DNA of 64,000 nucleotides. Source: Pantoea sp. 18069 (GTDB taxonomy: Bacteria; Pseudomonadota; Gammaproteobacteria; Burkholderiales; Burkholderiaceae_C). Every line of letters starts with the position of its first letter. Position 1 is the stretch's first letter. The notes under the pieces are model-generated. The model saw nothing but the letters and a program-made list of their open reading frames with translations. It did not search any database and was not told the origin of the DNA. Both the position numbers and the translations under genes were made by a program. Location of the stretch: positions 47,336-111,335 of the forward strand of contig NZ_CACSJA010000017.1 in the NCBI RefSeq assembly GCF_902706035.1, read 5' to 3'. Of the stretch, positions 44,702-55,283 are shown in pieces.

Positions 44702-46213
44702 AAGTTCCTGGGTCGCGCGCAGCCGGGTGTCGATGATCGATGCCTCGAAGTGGTCGTTTTGCGTGCCGCCGCGCCGGGCGAGTTCCTGCCCGGCCCGGAA
44801 GCGGTCCACCGCCGCCGCATAGTCGTAGTGCGCGGCCTGGGCTTCGCCTTCGGCGCGCAGCGCGCGCAAAGGCTGGTTCTGCGCCTGCCAGACCTGTGCC
44901 AGCGCCTGCCAGGCCGCGGCATCGCGCGGATACAGCGTGACCCAGGTCTGCAACGGGCTGGCCATGGACTGTGCCTGGCCCAGGCGCAGCAGAATCTGGG
45001 TGCGCAGCAGCAGCACGGGCCGCGAAGGCTTGTCGGCCGTGTCGTCGGCTTCGATCACCGGAGCCAGCGCCTGCAGCGCCGCCTGCGGCTGGCCCGCGGC
45101 GAGCTCGAGTTCGGCCGCAAGCAGGCCCGCCTGGCGCAGGCCCTGGGCATCGCCCGCCAGCGCCTGCGTGAGCGCCGGCAAGCCGGCGCGCGCGGGGCCG
45201 TAGTCCTGCAGCTGGATATGCGCGAGCACCGCCGCATACAGCGCCGCCACGCGCTGGGCCTGTGGCTGGGCCGCAAAGCCGCTCGATTCGGGCAGGCGCG
45301 CCCATTGGCGCAGCACGTCCACGCCTGGGCGCGAGAGCACGCGCGCACGCGCGGCCATCATGCCGTGCTCTAGCGACGGCGCGGGCTGGGCCAGCGACTG
45401 GCCCGCGGGCAGCCGCGACTGCATGTCGGCAATGCGCTCGCTGGTCAGCGGGTGGCTGCGCAGGTAGGGCCAGCTGCCGTTGTCGTTGAGCCGGTTGGCC
45501 TGCTGCAGCCGGTCGAACATGCCGACCACGCCCTGGGGCGAGAAGCCTGCGGGCGCGAGCAGGCTGTAGCCCATGCGGTCGGCTTCGCGCTCCATGTCGC
45601 GCGAGAAGTTGAGCTGGTTCTGCACCATCGCCGCCTGGCCGCCTATCATCAGCGCCTGGGCCGCGTCGGGGCTCTTGGCCGCGGCCAGCGCGCCCAGGAT
45701 CATCGAGCCTATCACCAGCGGCGTATGCCGGCTTTGCTGGGAAATCATGCGCGCGATGTGCCGCTGGCTCACGTGGCTCAGTTCATGGGCCAGTACCGAG
45801 GCGAGTTCGTCGCGCGTGCCGACCACGCCAATCAGCCCCAGGTGCACGCCGAAATAGCCGCCGGGCAGTGCAAACGCATTCACCGAGCGGTCGCGGCCCA
45901 GCAGGATCTGCCAGGCAAAGCGCTCGTCGAGCTCGGGCGAGAGCTCGCCGCGCGCGCGCGCCGCGGCCAGCAAGGGCTTCCATATGCCCTCGACATACTC
46001 CTGCAGCGGCGCGTCCTCGAGGTAGTCGGGGTCGCGGAACAAGGAGCGGATGATGCGGTCGCCCATGCGACGCTCGTCGCTGGTGGTGATGCTCGCGCCA
46101 TCGCCCAGCGTGGGCAATTGCAGCTGGGCCGCGAGCGGCGGCGGCAGCAGCGTTGCGCCGGCCAGCACGACCGCCAGCAGCGCGCGCAAGGGATTTTGTG
46201 GGAATGAAGGCAT
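44675..46213 (-). CDS. M48-family metallopeptidase with TPR region, BepA-like
   Basis: The 512-residue exported protease has a signal peptide (MPSFPQNPLRALLAVVLAGA, cleavage about residue 29), an M48 domain with the zinc motif HELSH (His143, Glu144, His147) and third ligand Glu208 in DMEREADRMGY, and a C-terminal half (about 300-512) of helical tetratricopeptide-like repeats. This is the architecture of BepA/YfgC, which checks folding of outer-membrane proteins such as LptD at the BAM complex. It diverges from moaC and converges, with overlap, on the holin-like gene. Confidence 0.92.
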   Translation of the reverse strand: MPSFPQNPLRALLAVVLAGATLLPPPLAAQLQLPTLGDGASITTSDERRMGDRIIRSLFRDPDYLEDAPLQEYVEGIWKPLLAAARARGELSPELDERFAWQILLGRDRSVNAFALPGGYFGVHLGLIGVVGTRDELASVLAHELSHVSQRHIARMISQQSRHTPLVIGSMILGALAAAKSPDAAQALMIGGQAAMVQNQLNFSRDMEREADRMGYSLLAPAGFSPQGVVGMFDRLQQANRLNDNGSWPYLRSHPLTSERIADMQSRLPAGQSLAQPAPSLEHGMMAARARVLSRPGVDVLRQWARLPESSGFAAQPQAQRVAALYAAVLAHIQLQDYGPARAGLPALTQALAGDAQGLRQAGLLAAELELAAGQPQAALQALAPVIEADDTADKPSRPVLLLRTQILLRLGQAQSMASPLQTWVTLYPRDAAAWQALAQVWQAQNQPLRALRAEGEAQAAHYDYAAAVDRFRAGQELARRGGTQNDHFEASIIDTRLRATQELLREQTAER

Positions 46214-46316
46214 TGTCTGGAACCTGGGGGCATCGCCGGCCCGGCCGGCGGTGGCAGTGGTACACCCCACTATGATGCCCGCATTGTCGTAATGTTCCGT
46301 CGGACACCACCCCCTC

Positions 46317-46796
46317 ATGACTTCACCGCTCACCCATTTCGACGCCCAGGGCCAGGCCCATATGGTCGATGTCGCCGCCAAACCCGCGACCCACCGCATA
46401 GCGATTGCAGAGGGCCGCATAGAAATGCTGCCCGCGACGCTGGCGCTGATCGCCTCGGGCAGCGCGAAAAAAGGCGATGTGCTGGGCATTGCGCGTATCG
46501 CGGGCATCATGGCCGCGAAAAAGACCAGTGATCTGATTCCGCTATGCCATCCGCTGGCGCTGACGCGCGTGGCCGTGGAGTTTGAATTGGTTGATGCCGA
46601 TAACGCCGTCGCATGCCGCGCCACCGTGGAAACGGTGGGCCCCACGGGTGTGGAGATGGAAGCGCTGACGGCGGTGCAGATTGCGCTGCTGACCATTTAC
46701 GATATGTGCAAGGCCGCGGATCGGGGAATGACCATGACCGGCGTGCGCGTGCTGGAAAAGCATGGGGGGAAGTCGGGGTCGTGGCAGAGCACCTGA
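46317..46796 (+). CDS. moaC: Cyclic pyranopterin monophosphate synthase
   Basis: The 159-residue enzyme makes cyclic pyranopterin monophosphate for the molybdenum cofactor together with MoaA. Conserved segments are [14 protein letters not shown] near the start, [20 protein letters not shown] (about residues 67-86) with the active-site histidine, [20 protein letters not shown], and [10 protein letters not shown] with the essential lysine. Length is normal. No other moa gene lies in the window. A family B repeat begins one base after its stop. Confidence 0.96.
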   Translation: MTSPLTHFDAQGQAHMVDVAAKPATHRIAIAEGRIEMLPATLALIASGSAKKGDVLGIARIAGIMAAKKTSDLIPLCHPLALTRVAVEFELVDADNAVACRATVETVGPTGVEMEALTAVQIALLTIYDMCKAADRGMTMTGVRVLEKHGGKSGSWQST

Positions 46797-46797
46797 A

Positions 46798-46881
46798 GCA
46801 CCCCATCAGCCGCTACGCGGCGGCCCTTGCTCGGAGCCCCTGTGCTGGGGCACGCCGGTTTCATGGGCTGTGGGTGGCGTG
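46798..46881 (+). repeat. Family B repeat, shortened copy
   Basis: Starting one base past the moaC stop, this copy keeps CACCCCATCAGCCGCTACGC, GGCGGCCCTTGCTCGG and CCGGTTTCATGGGCTGTG but lacks the central 45 bases of the full copies. Confidence 0.75.
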
Positions 46882-46908
46882 AGCGCCAGAGATAGCTGAC
46901 TTTATCTT

Positions 46909-47068
46909 CCGTTCATCCTGGGCGAGGTAGGCGAGACGAAGTCTCGCCATGCGTTATCAAGAAACAGCGTGGAATGAGGACAGGCCGTTCATGGTGCGAC
47001 GGGCGCGCCGAGCGAAGCTCACCACGAACGGTTTCCCTGTTCGCCCAGGGCCTGTCGACGGATAAACG
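46909..47068 (+). repeat. Composite family A repeat with hairpin module
   Basis: Between moaC and the first pilin gene are degenerate family A cores (from 46909 and 47036), an inverted half-site ending ACGAACGG (47024-47031), and the 40-base hairpin module (46931-46970) shared with the dprA locus, with GCGAGAC-GAA-GTCTCGC intact. With the family B copy just before it, it fills the 305-base gap, which has no gene. Confidence 0.7.
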
Positions 47069-47101
47069 GCGTGCGCTCAGAATCCAGCAGCACAATGCGC
47101 A

Positions 47102-47650
47102 TCAAGGCATCACATAGCGGCAATTTGCCGGCAAATACTTGAACGCGGACTGTGTGGCAATGCCGCAGCCCCAGACCATGGGCTGGGCCGCACGCATGGG
47201 ACCGGAGGGCAGTGCCGAGTTGGTCACGGTGCCGCTGCCAGGCGTCAGCAAAAGAGGCGCGCCCAGTGCCGTGGCTACCTGGCCTGCATAGGTGATCGTG
47301 ATTCGAGCATCACCCATTATGGGCGCCGCGAGTACAGGAACGCCGGCAATGGCAATCGCTGCAACATGCGAGCCAGCGGCATATTCATAGTTATAGGATG
47401 CCAAGTTTTCGCTGGCTGCAGTGGGAGCGCCAGTGCCGGCATAAGCAGCAACACCCGCCGTGTTGACGGTGAAGAAGGCATCTGCCACTGCAGCTTTGGC
47501 GGCAGTCGCCAGACCCAGCCCTTCGCTGACCCGCGCGCGAATCGTGTAATCCTGATACGCGGGCAGCGCTACGGCCGCCAAAATCCCAATGATTGCCACG
47601 ACCACCATCAGTTCGATCAAGGTGAAACCTTGTTGGAGGATGCGCTTCAT
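47102..47650 (-). CDS. Type IV major-pilin-like protein (first of two)
   Basis: The 182-residue prepilin has a short leader cut after Gly8 (MKRILQQG) and the classic hydrophobic N-terminus [20 protein letters not shown] with Glu at mature position 5. The C-terminus has a cysteine pair (WGCG and ANCRY) that would close the D-region loop. The middle is rich in Ala, Thr and Gly. It is a paralogue of the pilin at 48826-49386, including the leader RNA (GGAGCTTT before the ATG). Upstream is only a degenerate match to the sigma-54 promoter seen at the other copy. Confidence 0.92.
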   Translation of the reverse strand: MKRILQQGFTLIELMVVVAIIGILAAVALPAYQDYTIRARVSEGLGLATAAKAAVADAFFTVNTAGVAAYAGTGAPTAASENLASYNYEYAAGSHVAAIAIAGVPVLAAPIMGDARITITYAGQVATALGAPLLLTPGSGTVTNSALPSGPMRAAQPMVWGCGIATQSAFKYLPANCRYVMP

Positions 47651-47829
47651 TGAAAGCTCCTTGGAAAATATTCGGTAGCCCATTTGCCAGTATTCGCGCT
47701 GAAAAACGCAGTAGGACGGTGGGGTCATCTCAGGTGTAGTTGATCCGATTTCTGAATCCACTCGTACTCAGCCTAGCGTAAGGAAATTTTCCAAGGATAG
47801 ATGGACAATGCGTCGAAATCTGCGAGTTC

Positions 47830-47898
47830 TTACGCTTCGACAAGCTCACCGCAAATGGCTCCTCCGTTCGTCCTAAGCCTGTCGAAGGATGAACGGCC
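47830..47898 (+). repeat. Family A repeat upstream of the first pilin
   Basis: An inverted partial site (CTTCGACAAGCTCACCGC) is followed by CCGTTCGTCCTAAGCCTGTC and GAAGGATGAACGG. It lies between the TfpX-like gene and the first pilin gene. Confidence 0.7.
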
Positions 47899-47927
47899 AG
47901 TCCTCAAGGCAGCGCCAAAACGGTTTA

Positions 47928-48704
47928 TCAGCGCGGAATGAATCCATCACCCGGAATATAGGTAAAAGGCTCCATGTTTCGCGCATCGATCAACGCCACC
48001 CAGTCCATGGATCGAGCGCTGGTGAGGGGCAGCCAAATAATGGACGGATAGGGTACGTTGAATTTTTCCGCAAGGCGGGTGATTTCCGCATGCTTGTCCG
48101 GATAGACCGCAAGCAGTTCGGGCAGGCTTCTGCTAGCTACCCTGACTTTTTCTTTGGCGGGTGCATATTCCTCCCACATTTCCGGGCGTACCGAAGGCTC
48201 CTTGCCGGCAATGGACAACTCTATGCTACGTAACATCTCAGGGCCATCTTTGGGGATGCGGGTACTCAGCAACTTCGGGCCCAGCAGTGGCAGATTTTTC
48301 CAATGGTCCGGCGCCTTTTCCAGATCATCGGAGTCGATTTCCGTGGCGTTGATCATTCGCAGGCGGTCAGTTTCAAACACGATATAGACCGGGCGAATCT
48401 GGTAGATGGTCCAGACGCCATAGCCAAGCGCCGCCAGTTGGATGACTATTACGATGGCTGCGTCGGTGGCCAACACCCGGCCAGGCTTCTTGGGGTTCCA
48501 GATGACAAACAGAAGCAGGGGGCCGCAAATTATGTCAACGGTGACGATCAACCAGTAGAGCGAGGTGCTGCCGGTGATATTGGAAAGGGGGGCGGTAAAC
48601 CAGAGCTGAAAAATAACGGCTGAGATAATGATCGCAATGCTTAGAGAAAATGCAATGTGAATGACTGTGGCTTTAACTCTTTCATTGGAGATACAATTTT
48701 TCAT
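47928..48704 (-). CDS. TfpX/TfpZ-family type IV pilin accessory protein
   Basis: The 258-residue product has three N-terminal membrane helices (about residues 12-35, 48-67 and 77-100) and a soluble C-terminal half. Family landmarks are YWLIVTVDIICGPLLLFVIW, RPVYIVFETDRLRMINATEI and the ending NMEPFTYIPGDGFI. Proteins of this kind are encoded next to individual pilins in Pseudomonas and related bacteria and help assemble that pilin. It lies between the two pilin genes and just after a terminator, so expression needs read-through or its own promoter. It is less GC-rich than its neighbours, suggesting transfer with the pilins. Confidence 0.85.
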   Translation of the reverse strand: MKNCISNERVKATVIHIAFSLSIAIIISAVIFQLWFTAPLSNITGSTSLYWLIVTVDIICGPLLLFVIWNPKKPGRVLATDAAIVIVIQLAALGYGVWTIYQIRPVYIVFETDRLRMINATEIDSDDLEKAPDHWKNLPLLGPKLLSTRIPKDGPEMLRSIELSIAGKEPSVRPEMWEEYAPAKEKVRVASRSLPELLAVYPDKHAEITRLAEKFNVPYPSIIWLPLTSARSMDWVALIDARNMEPFTYIPGDGFIPR

Positions 48705-48726
48705 CTCTGTATTGATTTTTCAATAG

Positions 48727-48751
48727 AAAAGGGCCGATGAACGGCCCTTTT
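48727..48751 (-). terminator. Intrinsic terminator of the second pilin gene
   Basis: A ten-base stem (AAAAGGGCCG/CGGCCCTTTT) with a five-base loop lies between the pilin gene at 48826 and the TfpX-like gene. The T run is part of the stem. Confidence 0.85.
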
Positions 48752-48825
48752 AACAACGTCCGGCGCTATCGTTTTCAGAATATAGATATTCTGGAGTTCA
48801 TTGGCGTGAGGAGCGAGGATGGAAA

Positions 48826-49386
48826 TTAGTCGCCAGATGCAGCCACTACCGCAGGGAAGCGGCAGTTTGCAGGCAAAAATTTGTAGGCGGTAGTTGTGAC
48901 AGTGCCGCATCCCCACACGATAGGCTGTGCACGAACCACGAGACCGCTAGGAGTACCCGTGTTGTTTACCGTGCCGCTGCCAGGAGTCAGAAGCAAAGGA
49001 GTGGTCAGTGACGTAGCTACGTTCCCGCCATAAGTGATAGCAATTTGCCCGCTGCCGGCGATAGGCGTGGGAGGCATTGCAGCAATGGCGATAGACGTCA
49101 CGTTGGTGCCAGCGGTAAATTCAAAACCATAGGAAGCATTGCCGGCCGCAGGGGCCGGAGGCGCGCCAGTGCCAGAATAGGCCTCGATGGTACCTGTATT
49201 GATGCTGGCCACACCTTCAGAAACAGCTGTTTTGGCAGCGGTTGCCAGGCCCAGGCCTTCGGTGACGCGTGCGCGGACCGTGTAATCCTGATAAGCCGGC
49301 AATGCCACAGCCGCCAAAATGCCAATAATCGCCACAACGATCATCAGTTCGATCAAGGTAAAACCTTGCTGGATAGTGCGCTTCAT
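48826..49386 (-). CDS. Type IV major-pilin-like protein (second of two)
   Basis: The 186-residue prepilin has the leader MKRTIQQG cut after Gly8 and the mature start [20 protein letters not shown] with Glu5. A cysteine pair closes the C-terminal loop (WGCG and ANCRF). GGAGCTTTAG precedes the ATG. A perfect sigma-54 promoter lies 40-54 bases upstream, as expected for a PilR-controlled major pilin, and a strong terminator follows. It is thus the more likely functional major pilin of the two. The pilus machinery is not in this window. Pili would fit the presence of dprA and DNA uptake. Confidence 0.94.
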   Translation of the reverse strand: MKRTIQQGFTLIELMIVVAIIGILAAVALPAYQDYTVRARVTEGLGLATAAKTAVSEGVASINTGTIEAYSGTGAPPAPAAGNASYGFEFTAGTNVTSIAIAAMPPTPIAGSGQIAITYGGNVATSLTTPLLLTPGSGTVNNTGTPSGLVVRAQPIVWGCGTVTTTAYKFLPANCRFPAVVAASGD

Positions 49387-49424
49387 CTAAAGCTCCTGGG
49401 GTAAAAAATAGGTAACCCACATCA

Positions 49425-49439
49425 GCAAGTGTTGTGCCA
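49425..49439 (-). promoter_or_regulatory. Sigma-54 promoter of the second pilin
   Basis: On the minus strand, TGGCAC, five bases (AACAC), TTGC match the -24/-12 consensus in every key base. Expected transcription starts about 27 bases before the pilin ATG. Sigma-54 with PilR is the usual driver of pilA-type genes. Confidence 0.9.
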
Positions 49440-49597
49440 ATGCGGGTTGAGTCAACGGTCTTGCGTCGCCATAAGGTTTGGTTGCAAATCCAGCGACGTT
49501 TCAACATTTTCTGACAAGTTTGCCGTATGCGTATGACAAATTTGTCAATTGCGCGCGTCTATTGCCAAAACATGTCATTCCCGCGCCGCATGGAATC

Positions 49598-50194
49598 TCA
49601 GGCGCTGGTCTGTAGCAGCAAAAACTGCAAGCGGCTGCCCGCAAGCTCGATCAGATCGCCATGCTGCAGCGGCCGGGGCTCGGTGCCCACGGCCAGGCCG
49701 TTGAGGCACAGGCTGCCGTCCGCGCCTTCGGTGCGTGCGACGGTAAAGCCCATGGCCTTGCGGGTGATGGCGGCCACGGCGACGCCGGGTTTACCCAGTG
49801 TGGTCACGGGCTTGACCAGTGCGACTTCGCGGCCGGTGTCGCCTTCGAGCCGCAGGCAGGCGGGCTGGGCGGCCGCGGCGGCCACGCCCCAGGCCGCGTA
49901 TTCCTGCGGCGTGAACTGCAGGCTTAGTTGGTACTGGCCGATATGCAGCAGATCGCCGTGGTGGATTTCCTGGCGCGTGATGCGCTGCTGGTTCACATAG
50001 GTGCCGTTGGTGCTGTGCAGGTCTTCGATGGATACGCGGCCGGCCGTGCAATGGAGCAGCGCATGCTCGCCGCTGACGGCCAGGTTGCTGATCACGATGT
50101 CGTTGTAAGGCCGGCGCCCGAGCGTGGTGCGCTCCTTGGTCAGCGCGACTTCCTTGATGACGGCTCCGTCAATTGAAATGACCAGGCTGGGCAT
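49598..50194 (-). CDS. FHA-domain protein
   Basis: The 198-residue product begins with a forkhead-associated domain (about residues 20-90) that binds phosphothreonine peptides: TLGRRPYNDIVI, SGEHALLH and DLHSTNGTYVN carry the binding residues. The C-terminal half repeats the pattern weakly (TLGKPGVAVAAI, SLCLNGLAVG, QHGDLIELAGSRLQFLL) and may be a degenerate second FHA domain. It follows a PP2C phosphatase gene on the same strand after about 100 bases. Together they suggest Ser/Thr phosphorylation signalling; no kinase gene is nearby. Confidence 0.88.
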   Translation of the reverse strand: MPSLVISIDGAVIKEVALTKERTTLGRRPYNDIVISNLAVSGEHALLHCTAGRVSIEDLHSTNGTYVNQQRITRQEIHHGDLLHIGQYQLSLQFTPQEYAAWGVAAAAAQPACLRLEGDTGREVALVKPVTTLGKPGVAVAAITRKAMGFTVARTEGADGSLCLNGLAVGTEPRPLQHGDLIELAGSRLQFLLLQTSA

Positions 50195-50295
50195 GCACGG
50201 GACTCCTGCGGGTGATTGGCGCGCGCAGCCTTGGGCGAAGGCGGCAGCCAACACGGGAGTTTAGAGGGTTTTTCCGGGAATCGCCGGCCTGTGGA

Positions 50296-51108
50296 TCAGT
50301 CCGCGGGCGCGGCCTCGACGCTGGCGAGGATGACGCTGATATTGTCATGCCCGCCCAGCGCGTTGGCACGCGCGATCAGCTGCTCCACCTGGCGCGCCAG
50401 CGGCTCGGGCATGGCCAGCAGCGCTGCGATCTCGCCTGCGCTGAGCAGGTCGCTGAGTCCGTCGGAGCAAAGAAGGATGCGGTCGCCGGCTTCCAGCGGC
50501 TCTTCGCGCAGCGTGGGTTGCGCGCTATCGGAGACGCCGAGCGCGCGCGTGATCAGATGGCCCAGCCCGGACTGCGCCGCCGCATCGGCGCTGATCTGGC
50601 CGGTATCGAGCTGCTCCTGCAGCCAGGAGTGGTCGCTGGTGAGCTGCGCCAGCGTGCCGCGGCGCCACAGATAGGCACGCGAATCACCGAGGTGGGCAAG
50701 GACCAGCCGGCCCTGCGTGAACACCGCCGCGACCACCGTGGTGCCCATGCCCTGGCACTCGGCGTGGTGGCTTGCATGCGCGCGCACTGCGGTGTTCGCG
50801 GCCTGCACGCAATGCTCGAGCGCCCGGTGCACCGCCGCCATGCGCGGCGGCCGGGCCGGCGTCGCGGATTTCAGCGCGCTGCGCTGCAGCGACTGCGCAA
50901 TGGATTGCACCGCGAGTGCGCTGGCGACTTCTCCGGCCCGGTAGCCGCCCATGCCGTCGGCAAGCACTGCCACGGACCAGGCGGGCGCTACCTCGACATG
51001 CACGGCATCTTCATTGTTGGTGCGCACCATGCCGCAGTCGCTGCGCTGCGCAAATGCGTAGCACCACTGTGGCGGTGGCGGGGAGGGGCGGCAAAAGCGC
51101 AGAAGCAC
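50296..51108 (-). CDS. PP2C-family serine/threonine protein phosphatase
   Basis: The 270-residue product shows the metal-binding motifs of PP2C phosphatases: RTNNEDA, VLADGMGGYRAGEVAS (about residues 49-64), LAHLGDSRAYLWRRG (about 137-151), LLCSDGLSDLL and GGHDNISVIL. It should remove phosphate from Ser or Thr of partner proteins in the cytoplasm. The start is a GTG at 51108; the next ATG would remove the first motif. The FHA gene follows. In other bacteria such pairs serve type VI secretion or cell-envelope signalling, but nothing here fixes the pathway. Confidence 0.9.
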   Translation of the reverse strand: MLLRFCRPSPPPPQWCYAFAQRSDCGMVRTNNEDAVHVEVAPAWSVAVLADGMGGYRAGEVASALAVQSIAQSLQRSALKSATPARPPRMAAVHRALEHCVQAANTAVRAHASHHAECQGMGTTVVAAVFTQGRLVLAHLGDSRAYLWRRGTLAQLTSDHSWLQEQLDTGQISADAAAQSGLGHLITRALGVSDSAQPTLREEPLEAGDRILLCSDGLSDLLSAGEIAALLAMPEPLARQVEQLIARANALGGHDNISVILASVEAAPAD

Positions 51109-51238
51109 GGGCAGATGGGTAAAGAAGGCAGGAAAGGATGCAGCCGGGTGGTGGGCATTGTGGCGATTGTCCCGGGGCAGGCAATGACCCTTAGGCTGTT
51201 GTGTGCAGCAATGGTTCCACTTGTTGCGCAGCCCAACG

Positions 51239-51292
51239 AAAAAAAGGATGGTGCCCTGCGCGCCATTGCAGCGCGAAAAGCATCCATCCTTT
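51239..51292 (-). terminator. Intrinsic terminator of sucCD
   Basis: On the minus strand AAAGGATGG pairs with CCATCCTTT around a 32-base loop that can form its own GCGC stem, and T residues follow. It lies about 55 bases past the sucD stop. Confidence 0.75.
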
Positions 51293-51347
51293 GTCCTGCG
51301 GGCTGCGCTGCGAGAGCGCGGCCCCAGGGGGCGTCAGGCGCCGTGGA

Positions 51348-52241
51348 TCAGATCAGACCCTTGAGCAGACGCGCCATTTCGGACGGGTTGCGGGTGATCG
51401 TGAAGCCGCACTCTTCCATGATGGCGAGCTTGGCATCGGCCGTGTCGGCACCGCCGGAGATCAGCGCGCCGGCGTGGCCCATGCGCTTGCCTGCGGGAGC
51501 CGTGACGCCGGCGATGAAGCCGACGATGGGCTTCTTCATGTTGGCCTTGCACCACAGGGCGGCTTCGGCTTCATCGGGGCCGCCGATTTCACCGATCATG
51601 ATCACGGCGTCGGTGTCCGGATCGTCGTTGAAGGCCTGCATCACGTCGATGTGCTTGAGGCCGTTGATCGGGTCGCCACCGATGCCGACAGCGGACGACT
51701 GGCCAATGCCCAGTTCGGTCAGCTGGGCCACGGCTTCATAGGTCAGCGTGCCGGAGCGCGAGACCACACCGATGCGGCCCTTCTTGTGGATGTGGCCGGG
51801 CATGATGCCGATCTTGATCTCGTCGGGCGTGATCAGGCCGGGGCAGTTGGGGCCCAGCAGCAGCGTGCGCTTGCCGCCAGCGGCTTCCTTGGCCTTCATG
51901 CGGTTGCGCACTTCGAGCATGTCACGGACTGGAATGCCTTCGGTGATGCAGATTGCCAGGTCCAGGTCGGCTTCGACGGCTTCCCAGATCGCGGCAGCGG
52001 CGCCTGCGGGCGGCACGTAGATCACCGACACGGTGGCGCCGGTTTGCTGTGCAGCGTCCTTGACCGAACCGAAGATTGGGATGTTGAAGATCGACTCGCC
52101 GGCCTTCTTGGGGTTCACGCCCGCGACGAAGCAGTTCTTGCCGTTCGCGTATTCCTGGCACTTTTCGGTGTGGAACTGGCCTGTCTTGCCGGTGATGCCC
52201 TGGGTGATGACTTTGGTGTCTTTGTTGATATAGATCGACAT
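51348..52241 (-). CDS. sucD: Succinyl-CoA synthetase, alpha subunit
   Basis: The 297-residue subunit binds CoA and carries the phospho-histidine in the reversible conversion of succinyl-CoA to succinate with formation of ATP. GITGKTGQFHT (about residues 15-25) and the GVNPKKAG segment belong to the CoA domain, TLLLGPNCPGLITP (about 126-139) to the active site, and the phosphorylated His256 lies in KRMGHAGALISGG. Length is standard. It follows sucC by 20 bases in one operon that ends at a terminator. Confidence 0.97.
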   Translation of the reverse strand: MSIYINKDTKVITQGITGKTGQFHTEKCQEYANGKNCFVAGVNPKKAGESIFNIPIFGSVKDAAQQTGATVSVIYVPPAGAAAAIWEAVEADLDLAICITEGIPVRDMLEVRNRMKAKEAAGGKRTLLLGPNCPGLITPDEIKIGIMPGHIHKKGRIGVVSRSGTLTYEAVAQLTELGIGQSSAVGIGGDPINGLKHIDVMQAFNDDPDTDAVIMIGEIGGPDEAEAALWCKANMKKPIVGFIAGVTAPAGKRMGHAGALISGGADTADAKLAIMEECGFTITRNPSEMARLLKGLI

Positions 52242-52261
52242 ATTGCTATCTCCAGGGTCTA

Positions 52262-53422
<1,161 letters not shown>

Positions 53423-53582
53423 GAGCTGTCTCTCTCTCAGGAATGGTGGTTTACCCGGTTGCCATAATGCTGTCTGGCCGCGGGCGTGGGACATGGCAAT
53501 CCGGAAATGTATCATGCTGCGATGCACCATCCCTGGTGTAAAACTACTAACCTATATACTGGCTTTTGCGCTGCCCGCGTAG

Positions 53583-54548
<966 letters not shown>

Positions 54549-54553
54549 GAATT

Positions 54554-54676
54554 CACCCCCTGAGCGGCTTCGCCGCTTCCCCCTCTCAACCTGCGGTGGA
54601 GGGGGACGGCAGCATCGCTGCGGGGCGGCCCTTGCTCGCTGCCCCTGGCTTGGGCCGTGCCAGTTTCGTCGGGTAT
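54554..54676 (+). repeat. Intergenic repeat family B, full-length copy
   Basis: This 123-base copy has CACCCCCTGAGCGGCTTCGC with a GCGG-type stem, CCCCCT/AGGGGG, GGACGGCAGC, GCGGGGCGGCCCTTGCTCGC and GTGCCAGTTTCGTCGGG. It is closely similar to the copy at 26900-27023. It lies between argC and the convergent recX. Confidence 0.8.
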
Positions 54677-54749
54677 GGCGATACAAGCGCTGAAAAGAAA
54701 ACCCGCCGGCAGTGCACGGCCTTATCCGGCATGCTGCGGACGCGTTTCT

Positions 54750-55217
54750 TCAGCCTTGGTCGGCGATGTCCTCGGGCACCTGGCCGGCCACCACTTTGCG
54801 CACGATCTCGCCGGAGAATCCGCGGCTGGCGAGAAAACGCATCTGCTTGAGCTTGTCCTGCGGACTGTCGGCCGGCGCGCCGAAGCGCTGGCGCCAGATG
54901 GCGTGGGCGCGCGGCCATTCGGTGGCGCGCAACTCTTGCGTGGCGGCGCGCACCGTATCGTCGTCCAGGCCCTTGCTGCGCATTTCCTGGACCACGCGCG
55001 CCGTGCCCAGCTTGCTGCCGCGGCGGTAGGCGACGGACTGCGCGACGCGCTCGGGGTTGATGAAGTCCCTGGCTTCGAGTTCGTCGAGCACGGCCGCGAG
55101 GTCGTCGCCTTCGGCGACATGGCCGGCGAGCTTGCGCTCTAGCTCCAGGCGCGAGTGCTCGCGCTGGGCCAGCAGGCGCAGCGCGCGGCCTTTGAGGGAA
55201 AGAGTGGCAAAGCCCAT
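54750..55217 (-). CDS. recX: Regulatory protein RecX
   Basis: The 155-residue product is built of three-helix repeats typical of RecX, which caps and inhibits RecA filaments. Visible segments are LKGRALRLLAQREHSRLELE (residues 8-27), DFINPERVAQSVAYRRGSKL and ASRGFSGEIVRKVV. It follows recA by about 66 bases with a strong hairpin between them, as in many bacteria where only part of the recA transcripts read into recX. Confidence 0.94.
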   Translation of the reverse strand: MGFATLSLKGRALRLLAQREHSRLELERKLAGHVAEGDDLAAVLDELEARDFINPERVAQSVAYRRGSKLGTARVVQEMRSKGLDDDTVRAATQELRATEWPRAHAIWRQRFGAPADSPQDKLKQMRFLASRGFSGEIVRKVVAGQVPEDIADQG

Positions 55218-55251
55218 GGGTCTGGAGTCAGTGGATGCCGGTCAGCCACCG

Positions 55252-55274
55252 GCGCGCAGCGGCAGGCTGCGCGC
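55252..55274 (-). terminator. Hairpin between recA and recX, probable attenuator
   Basis: A perfect nine-base stem (GCGCGCAGC/GCTGCGCGC) with a five-base loop lies ten bases past the recA stop. It has no T run, so it may reduce rather than block transcription into recX. Confidence 0.5.
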
Positions 55275-55283
55275 TGGCGTTGC

